From Serratia nematodiphila DZ0503SBS1 (lineage in GTDB: Bacteria; Pseudomonadota; Gammaproteobacteria; Enterobacterales; Enterobacteriaceae): DNA of 64,000 bases. This document shows, in pieces, positions 55,449-64,000 of the stretch. The position numbers and the translations under genes were made by a program. The notes under the pieces were generated by a model that was given only the letters and a program-made list of their open reading frames with translations, made no database searches and was not told where the DNA came from. The stretch is from assembly GCF_000738675.1 (NCBI RefSeq), contig NZ_JPUX01000001.1, positions 992,001-1,056,000 of the forward strand. Reading direction: 5' to 3'. The stretch's first letter is position 1. Each line of letters starts with the position of its first letter.

Positions 55449-55884
55449 TATTACGGCCTCATTGACTCAAAAACCGCCGCATAGTACCGGAAAGCGCGTC
55501 TGCTTGCCATTTATACCGTTATGGTCTACCGCCACGGTCAACGCGCCCGTTTAACACTTTTTTTGTTTGGTGTTTGCGGAACCTATCGGCTGGGGTTATG
55601 AGCCGAAATGTTGAACGGTGAAAAAACGATGAAAAAAAGCGCTTTAATTTCATCTGGATAAAAAACTTTGTTTAACGGTTTAAGCGTTATCCCTTACCAG
55701 AAAAACAGCTTAGTCATTTTGGTTATGATTTATTGCTATCCCTTATTTAATCGTTGCTATTCTGCTCGGTAACCTTACAAACTCTCCTGATCTTTTCCGC
55801 ACACCCGACGCAGAGAAGAGACAGCGACTGACACTGGCGCGCGCCTGGCAGGAAAGGCGCTAAGTATAGGAAATAAGTACAGCA
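55449..55884 (+). promoter_or_regulatory. cysJIH control region
   Basis: This 436 bp gene-free region lies between divergent queD and cysJ. The part from about 55560 is AT-rich with repeated AAAAAA and TTTAA blocks, as expected for CysB binding. A likely -10, TATTCT (55758-55763), lies about 120 bp before cysJ in CGTTGCTATTCTGCTCGGTAA, a context I recall from the E. coli cysJ promoter. The -35 is poor, consistent with activator dependence. The exact CysB boxes cannot be fixed by eye. Confidence 0.5.
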
Positions 55885-57687
55885 ATGACGACTCAGGCTC
55901 CTCCAACATCTTTGCTCCCGCTGACGCCCGAACAGTTGGCGCGCCTACAGGCGACAATCGGCGACTATTCGCCGACGCAGCTGGCGTGGCTGTCCGGTTA
56001 TTTTTGGGGCATGGTCAATCAACAGCCCGGAGCCGTGGCCATTGCGCCTGTTGCCCCTGCGGCTGCCGCCGGCATCACCATCATTTCCGCTTCGCAGACC
56101 GGCAATGCGCGCCGCCTGGCGGAGCAGCTGCGCGACGATCTGCTGGCCGCCAATCTGAGCGCCACGCTGATCAGCGCCGGCGACTACAAGTTCAAGCAGA
56201 TAGCTCAAGAGCGCCTGTTGGTGATCGTCGCCTCCACGCAAGGAGAAGGCGAGCCGGCGGAAGAAGCGGTGGCGCTGCATAAATTCCTGTTCTCGAAAAA
56301 GGCGCCGAAGCTGAATGATACCGCTTTTGCGGTGTTCGGGCTGGGCGACACCTCTTATGAGAATTTCTGCCAGTCTGGCAAGGATTTCGACGGCAAGCTG
56401 GCCGAGCTGGGCGCCGAGCGCCTGGTGGAGCGCGTGGACGCCGACGTGGAGTACCAGGAACTGGCCGCCGCCTGGCGCAAACAGGTGGTGTCGGTGCTGA
56501 AGGCGCGCGCGCCGGCGGAAAGCGCCGCGCCGGGCGTGCTGGCCAGCGGCGCGGTCGATCTGATCGACAGCAGCCCGTACAGCAAGGAACAGCCGCTCAC
56601 CGCCCAACTGGCGGTCAAGCAGAAAATTACCGGCCGCGCGTCGGATAAAGACGTGCGCCATATCGAGATCGATCTGGGCGACTCCGGCCTGCGCTATCAG
56701 CCGGGCGATGCGCTCGGCGTATGGTTCGACAACGATCCGGCGCTGGTGGACGAACTGGTGCAGCTGTTGTGGCTGAAAGGCGACGAGCCGGTCGAGGTGG
56801 AAGGGCAAACCCTGCCGCTGGCGCAAGCGCTGCGCAGCCATTTCGAGCTGACGCAGAACACCACGCCGATCGTCGATAAATACGCCGCCCTGTCGCGCGA
56901 TGAAACGCTGATCGGCCTGCTGGCGGATAAAGCCGCGCTGCAGCAGTACGCGCACAACACGCCGATCGTCGACATGGTGCGCCAGGCGCCGGCGGATCTG
57001 AGCGCCGAACAGCTGGTCGGCCTGCTGCGCCCGCTGACGCCGCGCCTGTACTCCATCGCCTCTTCGCAGGCGGAGAACGAAAGCGAAGTGCACATCACCG
57101 TGGGCGTGGTGCGTTACGACATCGACGGGCGCGCCCGCAGCGGCGGCGCCTCCGGCTTCCTGGCGGATCGCCTGGAGGAAGACGGCGACGTGCGGGTGTT
57201 TATCGAACACAACGATAACTTCCGCCTGCCGGCCAACCCGGAAACGCCGGTGATCATGATCGGCCCGGGCACCGGCATCGCGCCGTTCCGCGCCTTTATG
57301 CAGCAGCGCGACGCCGACGGTGCCGGCGGCAAAAACTGGCTGTTCTTCGGCAACCCGCACTTTACCGAAGATTTCCTGTATCAGGTCGAATGGCAGCGCT
57401 ATGTGAAAGACGGCCTGCTGACCCGCATCGATCTGGCCTGGTCCCGTGACCAGCAACATAAAATATATGTACAAGACAAACTGCGCGAACAGGGCGCGGA
57501 AGTGTGGCGCTGGATTCAGGAAGGCGCGCACATTTACGTCTGCGGTGATGCCAATCGCATGGCGAAAGACGTGGAAAACACATTACTGGAACTGGTGGCC
57601 GAGCACGGTGGCATGGATACCGAGCAGGCGGATGAATTTTTAAGTGAGCTGCGCCTTGAGCGCCGTTATCAGCGAGATGTTTACTGA
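55885..57687 (+). CDS. cysJ: Sulfite reductase (NADPH) flavoprotein alpha-component
   Basis: CysJ passes electrons from NADPH through FAD and FMN to CysI. The 600 aa product has an N-terminal flavodoxin domain ([16 protein letters not shown] near residue 70, [14 protein letters not shown] near 118), a connecting domain, the FAD site [11 protein letters not shown] near 388 and the NADPH site [16 protein letters not shown]. It ends in the conserved aromatic YQRDVY. The length matches E. coli (599 aa). The stop overlaps cysI at TGATG. Confidence 0.98.
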   Translation: MTTQAPPTSLLPLTPEQLARLQATIGDYSPTQLAWLSGYFWGMVNQQPGAVAIAPVAPAAAAGITIISASQTGNARRLAEQLRDDLLAANLSATLISAGDYKFKQIAQERLLVIVASTQGEGEPAEEAVALHKFLFSKKAPKLNDTAFAVFGLGDTSYENFCQSGKDFDGKLAELGAERLVERVDADVEYQELAAAWRKQVVSVLKARAPAESAAPGVLASGAVDLIDSSPYSKEQPLTAQLAVKQKITGRASDKDVRHIEIDLGDSGLRYQPGDALGVWFDNDPALVDELVQLLWLKGDEPVEVEGQTLPLAQALRSHFELTQNTTPIVDKYAALSRDETLIGLLADKAALQQYAHNTPIVDMVRQAPADLSAEQLVGLLRPLTPRLYSIASSQAENESEVHITVGVVRYDIDGRARSGGASGFLADRLEEDGDVRVFIEHNDNFRLPANPETPVIMIGPGTGIAPFRAFMQQRDADGAGGKNWLFFGNPHFTEDFLYQVEWQRYVKDGLLTRIDLAWSRDQQHKIYVQDKLREQGAEVWRWIQEGAHIYVCGDANRMAKDVENTLLELVAEHGGMDTEQADEFLSELRLERRYQRDVY

Positions 57688-59402
57688 TGAGTGATAAACA
57701 CCCCGGGCCTTTGGTAGTCGAAGGCAAACTGGCCGATGCGGAGCGCATGAAGAAGGAAAGCAACTTCTTGCGTGGCACCATCGCCGAAGATTTGAACGAC
57801 GGCCTGACCGGCGGCTTCAACGGCGACAACTTCCTGCTGATCCGTTTTCACGGCATGTACCAGCAGGATGACCGCGACATTCGCGCCGAACGCGCCGAGC
57901 AGAAGCTGGAGCCGCGCCACGCCATGATGCTGCGCTGTCGCCTGCCGGGTGGCATCATCAGCCCGCAGCAGTGGCTGGGCATCGACAAGTTCGCGCAGGA
58001 GAGCACGCTGTACGGCAGCATTCGCATCACCAACCGCCAAACGTTCCAGTTTCACGGCATTCTGAAAGGCAACGTCAAACCGGTGCACCAGCTGCTGAAC
58101 CGCTTGGGGCTGGACGCGCTGGCGACCGCCAACGACGTGAACCGCAACGTGCTGTGCACCTCCAATCCGGTGGAGTCCGAGCTGCATCAGGAAGCCTACG
58201 AGTGGGCGAAGAAGATCTCCGAACACCTGCTGCCGCGCACCCGCGCCTACGCAGAGGTGTGGCTGGATCAGGAGAAGGTGGCCACCACCGACGAAGAGCC
58301 GATTCTGGGGCCGACCTACCTGCCGCGCAAATTTAAAACCACGGTGGTGATCCCGCCGCAGAACGACGTCGATCTGCACGCCAACGACATGAACTTTGTG
58401 GCGATCGCCGAAAACGGCAAGCTGGTGGGCTTCAACCTGCTGGTGGGCGGCGGGCTGTCCATTGAGCACGGCAACAAGAAAACCTACGCGCGCCAGGCCA
58501 GCGAGTTCGGCTACATTCCGCTCGAGCATACGCTGGCGGTGGCGGAAGCGGTGGTGACCACGCAGCGCGACTGGGGCAACCGTACCGACCGCAAGAACGC
58601 CAAAACCAAATACACGCTGGAGCGCGTTGGGGTGGACGTTTTCCGCGCCGAAGTGGAAAAGCGCGCCGGCATCACCTTCGCGCCGATCCGGCCGTATGAA
58701 TTCACCGGCCGCGGCGATCGCATCGGTTGGGTGAAGGGTATAGACGATCAGTGGCACCTGACGCTGTTTATCGAGAACGGCCGCCTGCTGGACTATCCGG
58801 GGCGCCCGCTGAAGACCGGCATGGCGGAGATCGCCAAGCTCCATAAAGGCGACTTCCGTCTGACGGCGAACCAAAACGTGATCATCGCCGGCGTGCCGGA
58901 AAGCGAGAAGGCGAAGATCGAAGCCTTGGCGCGCGATCATGGCCTGATCGACGACCAGATCAGCGAGCAACGGAAGAACTCGATGGCCTGCGTATCGTTC
59001 CCGACCTGCCCGCTGGCGATGGCGGAGGCCGAGCGCTTCCTGCCGCAGTTTGTCACCAAGGTGGAAGGGATTATGCATCGGCATGGGGTGGGCGACGAGC
59101 ATATCGTGCTGCGCATCACCGGCTGCCCGAACGGCTGTGGCCGCGCGCTGCTGGCGGAGCTGGGGCTGGTGGGCAAGGCGGTCGGCCGCTATAACCTGCA
59201 TTTGGGCGGCAACCGCGAAGGCACGCGCATTCCGCGCATGTACCGCGAGAACATCAACGAAGATGAGATCCTGAGCGAGATCGATCTGCTGGTGGGACGC
59301 TGGGCGAAGGAGCGCAACGCCGGCGAAGGTTTCGGTGACTTCACCGTGCGCGCGGGCGTCGTCAAACCGGTGCTGGATCCGGCGCGAGATTTCTGGGAGT
59401 GA
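57687..59402 (+). CDS. cysI: Sulfite reductase (NADPH) hemoprotein beta-component
   Basis: CysI reduces sulfite to sulfide by six electrons at a siroheme-[4Fe-4S] centre. The 571 aa product carries the four cluster cysteines at 435, 441, 480 and 484 (CVSFPTC and CPNGC), one position later than E. coli. Anion-binding Arg and Lys residues are in segments such as [12 protein letters not shown]. Its siroheme is made by CysG, encoded at 61586. Start overlap with cysJ suggests coupled synthesis. cysH follows after 61 bp. Confidence 0.98.
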   Translation: MSDKHPGPLVVEGKLADAERMKKESNFLRGTIAEDLNDGLTGGFNGDNFLLIRFHGMYQQDDRDIRAERAEQKLEPRHAMMLRCRLPGGIISPQQWLGIDKFAQESTLYGSIRITNRQTFQFHGILKGNVKPVHQLLNRLGLDALATANDVNRNVLCTSNPVESELHQEAYEWAKKISEHLLPRTRAYAEVWLDQEKVATTDEEPILGPTYLPRKFKTTVVIPPQNDVDLHANDMNFVAIAENGKLVGFNLLVGGGLSIEHGNKKTYARQASEFGYIPLEHTLAVAEAVVTTQRDWGNRTDRKNAKTKYTLERVGVDVFRAEVEKRAGITFAPIRPYEFTGRGDRIGWVKGIDDQWHLTLFIENGRLLDYPGRPLKTGMAEIAKLHKGDFRLTANQNVIIAGVPESEKAKIEALARDHGLIDDQISEQRKNSMACVSFPTCPLAMAEAERFLPQFVTKVEGIMHRHGVGDEHIVLRITGCPNGCGRALLAELGLVGKAVGRYNLHLGGNREGTRIPRMYRENINEDEILSEIDLLVGRWAKERNAGEGFGDFTVRAGVVKPVLDPARDFWE

Positions 59403-59463
59403 GGCCGGGCGGCCCCTGGGCAGAGGGGCCGCACAGATAATTTCAAGTATCAGGAGAGACAAC

Positions 59464-60198
59464 ATGGCTGAATTCGATCTGGCGGCGCTGAACGCGTTGC
59501 CCAAATCCGGGCAGGCGCTGGCATTGGCGGTGGTCAACGGCCAACTGGAGACCCTCAGCGCCGAACAGCGCGTCGCATGGGCGCTGGAGCATCTGCCCGG
59601 CGAGTTCGTACTCTCGTCCAGTTTCGGCATTCAGGCGGCGGTATGCCTGCACCTGGTGACGCGCATCCGGCCGGATATCCCGGTGATCCTGACCGACACC
59701 GGTTATCTGTTCCCGGAAACCTATCGCTTTATCGATCAACTGACCGACCAGCTGAAGCTGAATCTGCAGGTGTTCCGCGCGGAGCAGTCTCCCGCCTGGC
59801 AAGAGGCGCGCTATGGCAAGCTGTGGGAGCAGGGCGTGGAAGGGATTGAAAAATACAACCAGATCAACAAGGTCGAGCCGATGAACCGCGCGCTGGAGAC
59901 GCTGGGCGCGCAGAGCTGGTTCGCCGGCCTGCGGCGCGAGCAGTCCGGCAGCCGCGCCAATCTGCCGGTACTGGCGGTGCAGCGTGGGGTGTTCAAGATC
60001 CTGCCGATCATCGACTGGGACAACCGCAAGATTTACCAGTATCTGACCGAACACGGGCTGAGTTATCACCCGCTGTGGGAGCAGGGCTACCTGTCGGTAG
60101 GCGATACACACACCACCCAGAAGTGGGAGCCGGGCATGAGCGAGGAAGAGACGCGTTTCTTCGGCCTGAAGCGCGAGTGTGGCCTGCACGAAGGCTAA
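59464..60198 (+). CDS. cysH: Phosphoadenosine phosphosulfate reductase
   Basis: CysH reduces PAPS to sulfite and adenosine 3',5'-bisphosphate with thioredoxin. From the ATG at 59464 (AGGAGAG upstream) the product is 244 aa, the E. coli length. The PP-loop-like [10 protein letters not shown], the PAPS loop [11 protein letters not shown] and the C-terminal catalytic Cys239 in KRECGLHEG are clear. The absence of the extra CC pairs of APS reductases supports PAPS specificity. It ends the cysJIH operon. Confidence 0.97.
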   Translation: MAEFDLAALNALPKSGQALALAVVNGQLETLSAEQRVAWALEHLPGEFVLSSSFGIQAAVCLHLVTRIRPDIPVILTDTGYLFPETYRFIDQLTDQLKLNLQVFRAEQSPAWQEARYGKLWEQGVEGIEKYNQINKVEPMNRALETLGAQSWFAGLRREQSGSRANLPVLAVQRGVFKILPIIDWDNRKIYQYLTEHGLSYHPLWEQGYLSVGDTHTTQKWEPGMSEEETRFFGLKRECGLHEG

Positions 60199-60216
60199 AC
60201 GGCGTGATTGACATGA

Positions 60217-60248
60217 CAGGGCTCAGCAATGCTGGGCCCTGTTTTTTT
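60217..60248. terminator. Terminator between cysH and iap
   Basis: CAGGGCTCAGC pairs with GCTGGGCCCTG (one G-T pair) around AAT, followed by T7. It fills most of the 55 bp gap between the convergent genes. Confidence 0.88.
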
Positions 60249-60253
60249 GCGGG

Positions 60254-61324
60254 CTACTTTTTCTTCTGTGCTTTCGGCGGGTGCGCCTGCGCCAGCTCTT
60301 TGATCAGCGGCAGCAGGATCTGCACGCTGTCGCGGCTGCGTTTGTCGATCCGCCCCGGCAGGTAGCGATCCAGATATTGCAGATTGTCATACTGCGGACG
60401 ATGCCAGGTGATGCCCTGCGGGAAGTGCGGGCTGACGGCGCGCTGCTGGTAGCCATCTTTGTCGCCCAGCGACCAGTTGGTGGCCTCCACTGACAATACC
60501 GGGATGCCTGCGGCGTCGAACACCTCTTGATCGGAACAGCAGCCGGTGCCTTGCGGATGCTGCGCGTTGCCTGGGTTGGTGGCGGCGGCGATGCCGTAGC
60601 GGTGGGCGATATCCAGCGCGCGATCGCGGGAACGCTTCGCCATTTGCGGCGGCGTGTTGCGCCCGGCGTTGAAATACAGACGATCGCCGGTGATCAGGCT
60701 GTCGAGGTTGATCACCAGCACGGTGTTGCTTTTCTCTTCCGCGCTCATGCGTTGCAGGTAGTTCTGCGCCCCCAGTGAACCGATCTCTTCGGCGCTGGTG
60801 GCGACGAAGCGCAGGCCGTAGGCGGTGGGGATGTTCTTCAGGCGTTCCGCCAGTTCCAGCATCACACCGATGCCGGAGGCGTTGTCGTCGACGCCCTGCA
60901 GCGTCAAGCCGCCGAGGTTGTTATCCAGATCCTCGTCGCTCTGCGGCGTATAGGTGTCGAAGTGGGCGACGACCACGATCTGTTTTGGGCTGTCGCCGTT
61001 GCGGGCGGCGATCACCGAGCTGGCGGTGACGTTGTTCCAGTTCTTCTTGCCGTCTTTGCTGGTGTAGAGATAGCGCGTATTGACGCTGCGAATGTCGCTT
61101 TGGTAACCCATCTTGCTGAATTGCTGCTTCAGATAGTCGGCGGTGAGCAATTCAGCCGGGCTGCCCGCCATGCGGCCGGGGAAGTAAGTGGCGATGTGGC
61201 GGGTCTGTTCGGCGGCGAAACGGCCCATTGGCGCGTCTTTTACGGGCTGTGCGGCACAAACGCTGAAGACGCCGCCGAGTGCGAGGGCCAGCAGGCTGGT
61301 CTTCAGGTAAAAACGGGAAAACAT
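60254..61324 (-). CDS. iap: Iap, alkaline phosphatase isozyme conversion aminopeptidase
   Basis: Iap is a periplasmic M28-type zinc aminopeptidase that in E. coli trims the N-terminus of alkaline phosphatase. The 356 aa precursor starts at the ATG at 61324 and has a signal peptide ending near VCAAQP (about residue 25). Zinc-binding features include VVAHFDTY, GVDDNASGIGVMLEL and SAEEIGSLGAQNY. GTGCCSDQEVFD is characteristic of Iap. The Lys-rich end (PPKAQKKK) is longer than in E. coli. An upstream in-frame ATG at 61363 would displace the signal peptide. Confidence 0.93.
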   Translation of the reverse strand: MFSRFYLKTSLLALALGGVFSVCAAQPVKDAPMGRFAAEQTRHIATYFPGRMAGSPAELLTADYLKQQFSKMGYQSDIRSVNTRYLYTSKDGKKNWNNVTASSVIAARNGDSPKQIVVVAHFDTYTPQSDEDLDNNLGGLTLQGVDDNASGIGVMLELAERLKNIPTAYGLRFVATSAEEIGSLGAQNYLQRMSAEEKSNTVLVINLDSLITGDRLYFNAGRNTPPQMAKRSRDRALDIAHRYGIAAATNPGNAQHPQGTGCCSDQEVFDAAGIPVLSVEATNWSLGDKDGYQQRAVSPHFPQGITWHRPQYDNLQYLDRYLPGRIDKRSRDSVQILLPLIKELAQAHPPKAQKKK

Positions 61325-61585
61325 ACCGAAAAATCCTTCTTTGCTATCGGCGCTGCCGATCATTTTTCTTCGGCACCCAGTATGAGACGCCGGGCGGCAT
61401 TACACAATTTCCCTGTCTCTTAATTTTCGCGCGAACGCGCAAACCGCCGCCGTGAGTATTACCGTTTGCCTCCTGCGTTGCGGCCTATATTCCATAAAGG
61501 AACTAATCATTCCTTTTCGTCATTTCAGAGGCTAAATCTCAGCCCGTATAGTCACACTATCTTTCTGTTATATGAAAAGGCTGTT
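61325..61585 (+). promoter_or_regulatory. Divergent iap-cysG region with putative CysB-dependent promoter
   Basis: A good -10, TATAGT (61547-61552), lies 34 bp before the cysG start, with a weak -35, TTTCAG (61523-61528), 18 bp upstream. Upstream of it, ATTCCATAAAGGAACTAATCATTCC (about 61488-61512; read here as an imperfect ATTCC / GGAA repeat) is the sort of dyad seen at CysB sites. The CysB assignment is inference. Confidence 0.45.
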
Positions 61586-63016
61586 GTGGACTATCTACCA
61601 ATATTCGCCGACCTGAAACAACGCCCGGTGCTGGTCGTTGGCGGTGGTGACGTGGCGGCGCGCAAAGTCTCCCTGCTTCAGCGCGCCGGGGCTGAAATAC
61701 GGATAGTTGCGCAGTCGCTCTCACCGGAACTGGAACAACAACGTCAGCAAGGGCGGGTGCTCTGGCTGGGGAAAACCTTTGATCCGCAGCAGTTGGACGA
61801 CGTGTTTCTGGCGATCGCCGCCACGGACGACAACGCGCTGAACGCCGCGGTGTTCGCCGAGGCGGATAAACGCCGGGTGCTGGCCAACGTGGTGGACGAT
61901 CAGCCGCGCTGCTCGTTCATCTTCCCGTCGATCATCGATCGCTCGCCGCTGGTGGTGGCGGTGTCGTCCAGCGGCCAGGCGCCGGTGCTGGCGCGACTGC
62001 TGCGCGAAAAGCTGGAGGCGTTATTGCCCGCCAGTTTGGGGCAGATGGCGCAGGTCGCGGGCCGCTGGCGCGGCCAGGTCAAACAGCGGTTGGCTTCGAT
62101 CGGCGAACGTCGCCGTTTCTGGGAGAAAACCTTCGGCGGCCGTTTCGCCACGCTGGTGGCCAACGGCCAGACGGCGCAGGCGGAACGCCAGCTGGAGCAG
62201 GATTTACACCGCTTCGCCGCAGGCGATGAAGGCACACAGGGCGAGATCGCCCTGGTGGGCGCCGGGCCGGGCGACGTGGGGCTGTTGACCCTGCGCGGGC
62301 TGCAGGTGATGCAGCAGGCGGACGTGGTGCTGTATGACCATTTGGTCAGCGGTGAGATCCTCGATCTGGTGCGCCGCGACGCCGAACGCATCTGCGTGGG
62401 CAAGCGCGCCGGCGCGCACTCGGTGATCCAGGAAGAGACCAACCGGCTGCTGGTGGAGCTGGCGCAGCAGGGCAAACGCGTGGTGCGCCTCAAGGGCGGC
62501 GATCCGTTCATCTTCGGCCGCGGCGGCGAAGAGCTGCAGGTGGCCGCCGCCGCCGGCATTCCGTTCCAGGTGGTGCCGGGCGTCACGGCCGCCGCGGGGG
62601 CGACCGCCTACGCCGGCATTCCGCTGACGCATCGCGATCACGCGCAGAGCGTGACCTTTATCACCGGCCACTGCCGCCCGGACGGCGATGGCCTGGACTG
62701 GGCCGATCTGGCCCGGACGCGGCAAACGCTGGCTATCTACATGGGCACCATGAAGGCGGCGGACATCAGCCAACGCCTGATCGCCCACGGCCGCGACGCT
62801 GCGACGCCGGTGGCGGTGATCAGCCGCGGCACGCGCGCCGATCAGCAGGTGCAGATCGGCACGCTGGATCAATTGGAACACCTGGCCCAACGGGCGCCGT
62901 TGCCGGCGCTGTTGGTGATCGGCGAGGTGGTGGAACTGCACCATCAAATCGCCTGGTTCGGGCATCAATCGCAGACGGAAGGGGCCGCGCGCCCGGCCGT
63001 CGTGAATTTGGCATAG
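61586..63016 (+). CDS. cysG: Siroheme synthase CysG (trifunctional)
   Basis: CysG makes siroheme from uroporphyrinogen III. The N-terminal half is the precorrin-2 dehydrogenase/ferrochelatase ([13 protein letters not shown] near residue 14, [19 protein letters not shown]). The C-terminal half is the SAM-dependent methyltransferase ([16 protein letters not shown] near 217, [16 protein letters not shown]). I chose the GTG at 61586 (476 aa, then [13 protein letters not shown]) because homologues start here; an ATG-led frame from 61466 is not conserved. It precedes cysDN by 22 bp, so siroheme and sulfate activation are co-expressed. In E. coli cysG lies with nirBD instead. Confidence 0.95.
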   Translation: MDYLPIFADLKQRPVLVVGGGDVAARKVSLLQRAGAEIRIVAQSLSPELEQQRQQGRVLWLGKTFDPQQLDDVFLAIAATDDNALNAAVFAEADKRRVLANVVDDQPRCSFIFPSIIDRSPLVVAVSSSGQAPVLARLLREKLEALLPASLGQMAQVAGRWRGQVKQRLASIGERRRFWEKTFGGRFATLVANGQTAQAERQLEQDLHRFAAGDEGTQGEIALVGAGPGDVGLLTLRGLQVMQQADVVLYDHLVSGEILDLVRRDAERICVGKRAGAHSVIQEETNRLLVELAQQGKRVVRLKGGDPFIFGRGGEELQVAAAAGIPFQVVPGVTAAAGATAYAGIPLTHRDHAQSVTFITGHCRPDGDGLDWADLARTRQTLAIYMGTMKAADISQRLIAHGRDAATPVAVISRGTRADQQVQIGTLDQLEHLAQRAPLPALLVIGEVVELHHQIAWFGHQSQTEGAARPAVVNLA

Positions 63017-63038
63017 GCAAGGTTTTTAAGGATCTGTT

Positions 63039-63947
63039 ATGGACGAAAAACGACTCACTCATTTGCGGCAATTGGAGGCGGAGAGTATCCATATCATCCG
63101 TGAAGTCGCCGCTGAATTCGCCAACCCGGTAATGCTGTATTCCATCGGCAAGGACTCTTCCGTGATGCTGCATTTGGCGCGCAAGGCGTTCTTCCCCGGC
63201 ACGCTGCCGTTCCCGCTGCTGCACGTCGATACCGGCTGGAAGTTCCGTGAAATGTACGAATTCCGCGATCGCACCGCGAAGGAGTACGGCTTTGAGCTGC
63301 TGGTGCATAAAAACCCGGAAGGGGTGGCGATGGGCATCAACCCGTTCGTGCACGGCAGCGCCAAGCATACCGACATCATGAAGACCGAGGGCCTGAAACA
63401 GGCGTTGAACAAGTACGGTTTTGACGCCGCCTTCGGCGGTGCGCGGCGCGATGAGGAGAAATCGCGCGCCAAAGAGCGCATCTACTCGTTCCGCGATCGC
63501 TTCCACCGCTGGGATCCGAAAAATCAGCGGCCGGAGCTGTGGCACAACTACAACGGCCAGATCAACAAAGGGGAGAGCATCCGCGTCTTCCCGCTGTCGA
63601 ACTGGACCGAGCTGGATATCTGGCAGTACATCTTCCTGGAAAAGATCGACATCGTGCCGCTGTACCTGGCGAAACCGCGCCCGGTGGTGGAGCGCGACGG
63701 CATGCTGATGATGGTAGACGACGATCGCATCGATCTGCAGCCGGGTGAAGTGATCAGCCAGCGCATGGTGCGTTTCCGCACCCTGGGGTGCTGGCCGCTG
63801 ACCGGCGCGGTGGACTCGCAGGCGCAAACCCTGCCGGAGATCATCGAAGAAATGCTGGTCTCCACCACCAGCGAACGGCAGGGGCGGATGATCGATCGCG
63901 ATCAGTCCGGCTCGATGGAGCTGAAAAAGCGTCAAGGGTATTTCTAA
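63039..63947 (+). CDS. cysD: Sulfate adenylyltransferase subunit 2
   Basis: CysD is the catalytic ATP sulfurylase subunit that forms APS from sulfate and ATP, driven by the GTPase CysN. The 302 aa product has the PP-loop [11 protein letters not shown] near residue 29, [12 protein letters not shown], and [15 protein letters not shown]. It ends in LKKRQGYF, as in E. coli (302 aa). It sits between cysG and cysN on the plus strand with short gaps. Confidence 0.98.
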   Translation: MDEKRLTHLRQLEAESIHIIREVAAEFANPVMLYSIGKDSSVMLHLARKAFFPGTLPFPLLHVDTGWKFREMYEFRDRTAKEYGFELLVHKNPEGVAMGINPFVHGSAKHTDIMKTEGLKQALNKYGFDAAFGGARRDEEKSRAKERIYSFRDRFHRWDPKNQRPELWHNYNGQINKGESIRVFPLSNWTELDIWQYIFLEKIDIVPLYLAKPRPVVERDGMLMMVDDDRIDLQPGEVISQRMVRFRTLGCWPLTGAVDSQAQTLPEIIEEMLVSTTSERQGRMIDRDQSGSMELKKRQGYF

Positions 63948-63958
63948 GGAGCCGCCGG

Positions 63959-64000
63959 ATGAACAACGCAATTGCACAACAAATCGCTGACCAGGGCGGC
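63959..64000 (+). CDS. cysN: Sulfate adenylyltransferase subunit 1 (5' end only)
   Basis: Fourteen codons are visible, reading MNNAIAQQIADQGG, before the window ends. The start lies 11 bp after cysD with AAGGAG upstream. The identity rests mainly on gene order (cysD is always followed by cysN in enterobacteria) and the similar MNTAIAQQIANEGG-type start of E. coli CysN. No domain can be seen yet. Confidence 0.85.
   Translation, partial: MNNAIAQQIADQGG

Noticed and set aside
57681..59630. Antisense open frame of 649 codons opposite cysI
   Set aside because: Fully overlaps a certain gene with intact motifs. The composition (His, Gln, Arg, Val rich) is typical of a shadow frame.
60199..60253. 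CRISPR array expected beside iap
   Set aside because: The gap is 55 bp and holds only a terminator; no repeats or cas genes occur in the window.

Overview
The window is a piece of an enterobacterial chromosome of high GC content. The gene set points to a Serratia-type organism (order Enterobacterales, family Yersiniaceae). Almost every protein resembles its Escherichia coli counterpart closely and in the same local order. However, it carries genes that E. coli K-12 lacks at these places: hutUHT, a DciA/DUF721 gene beside secM, a sulfide:quinone-oxidoreductase-like operon, and cysG next to cysDN. The species assignment is inference. I see no tRNA, rRNA, insertion sequence, prophage or CRISPR array.

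Layout. Positions 1-11580 hold the distal half of the division and cell wall (dcw) cluster: the murF end, mraY, murD, ftsW, murG, murC, ddlB, ftsQ, ftsA, ftsZ and lpxC, all on the plus strand and tightly overlapping. Positions 11682-16261 hold dciA (minus), secM-secA, mutT and yacG. Positions 16313-24839 hold zapD-coaE, guaC, the type IV pilin genes hofC-hofB-ppdD, nadC, ampD and ampE. Positions 24900-33754 hold hemL, clcA, erpA, yadS-btuF, mtnN, dgt and degP, the last behind a recognisable sigma-E promoter. Positions 33823-44469 hold barA, rlmD, relA, mazG, pyrG and eno.

Between two core genes, eno and queE, lies about 10 kb of accessory metabolism (44470-54386). It has two parts: a plus-strand operon of an SQR-like flavoprotein, a DUF1641 protein and methionine gamma-lyase, and a minus-strand histidine utilisation operon hutU-hutH-hutT with a separate AAHS-type MFS transporter. 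The hutU promoter and the MFS promoter region each carry a TGTA-N2-TACA palindrome of the HutC type, which ties the orphan transporter to histidine/urocanate catabolism. Positions 54387-64000 hold queE, queD and assimilatory sulfate reduction genes: cysJIH, iap (opposite strand), then cysG, cysD and the first 14 codons of cysN.

The genes form several working groups. Mur, Fts and Lpx proteins build the envelope and septum. SecM senses and adjusts SecA. CysDN activates sulfate, CysH and CysJI reduce PAPS and then sulfite, and CysG supplies the siroheme CysI needs. MegL releases methanethiol or sulfide, which the neighbouring SQR-like enzyme may oxidise. The most interesting points are the SQR-DUF1641-MegL operon, the second HutC-type operator, the retained DciA gene and a SecM arrest motif with a substituted first key residue.
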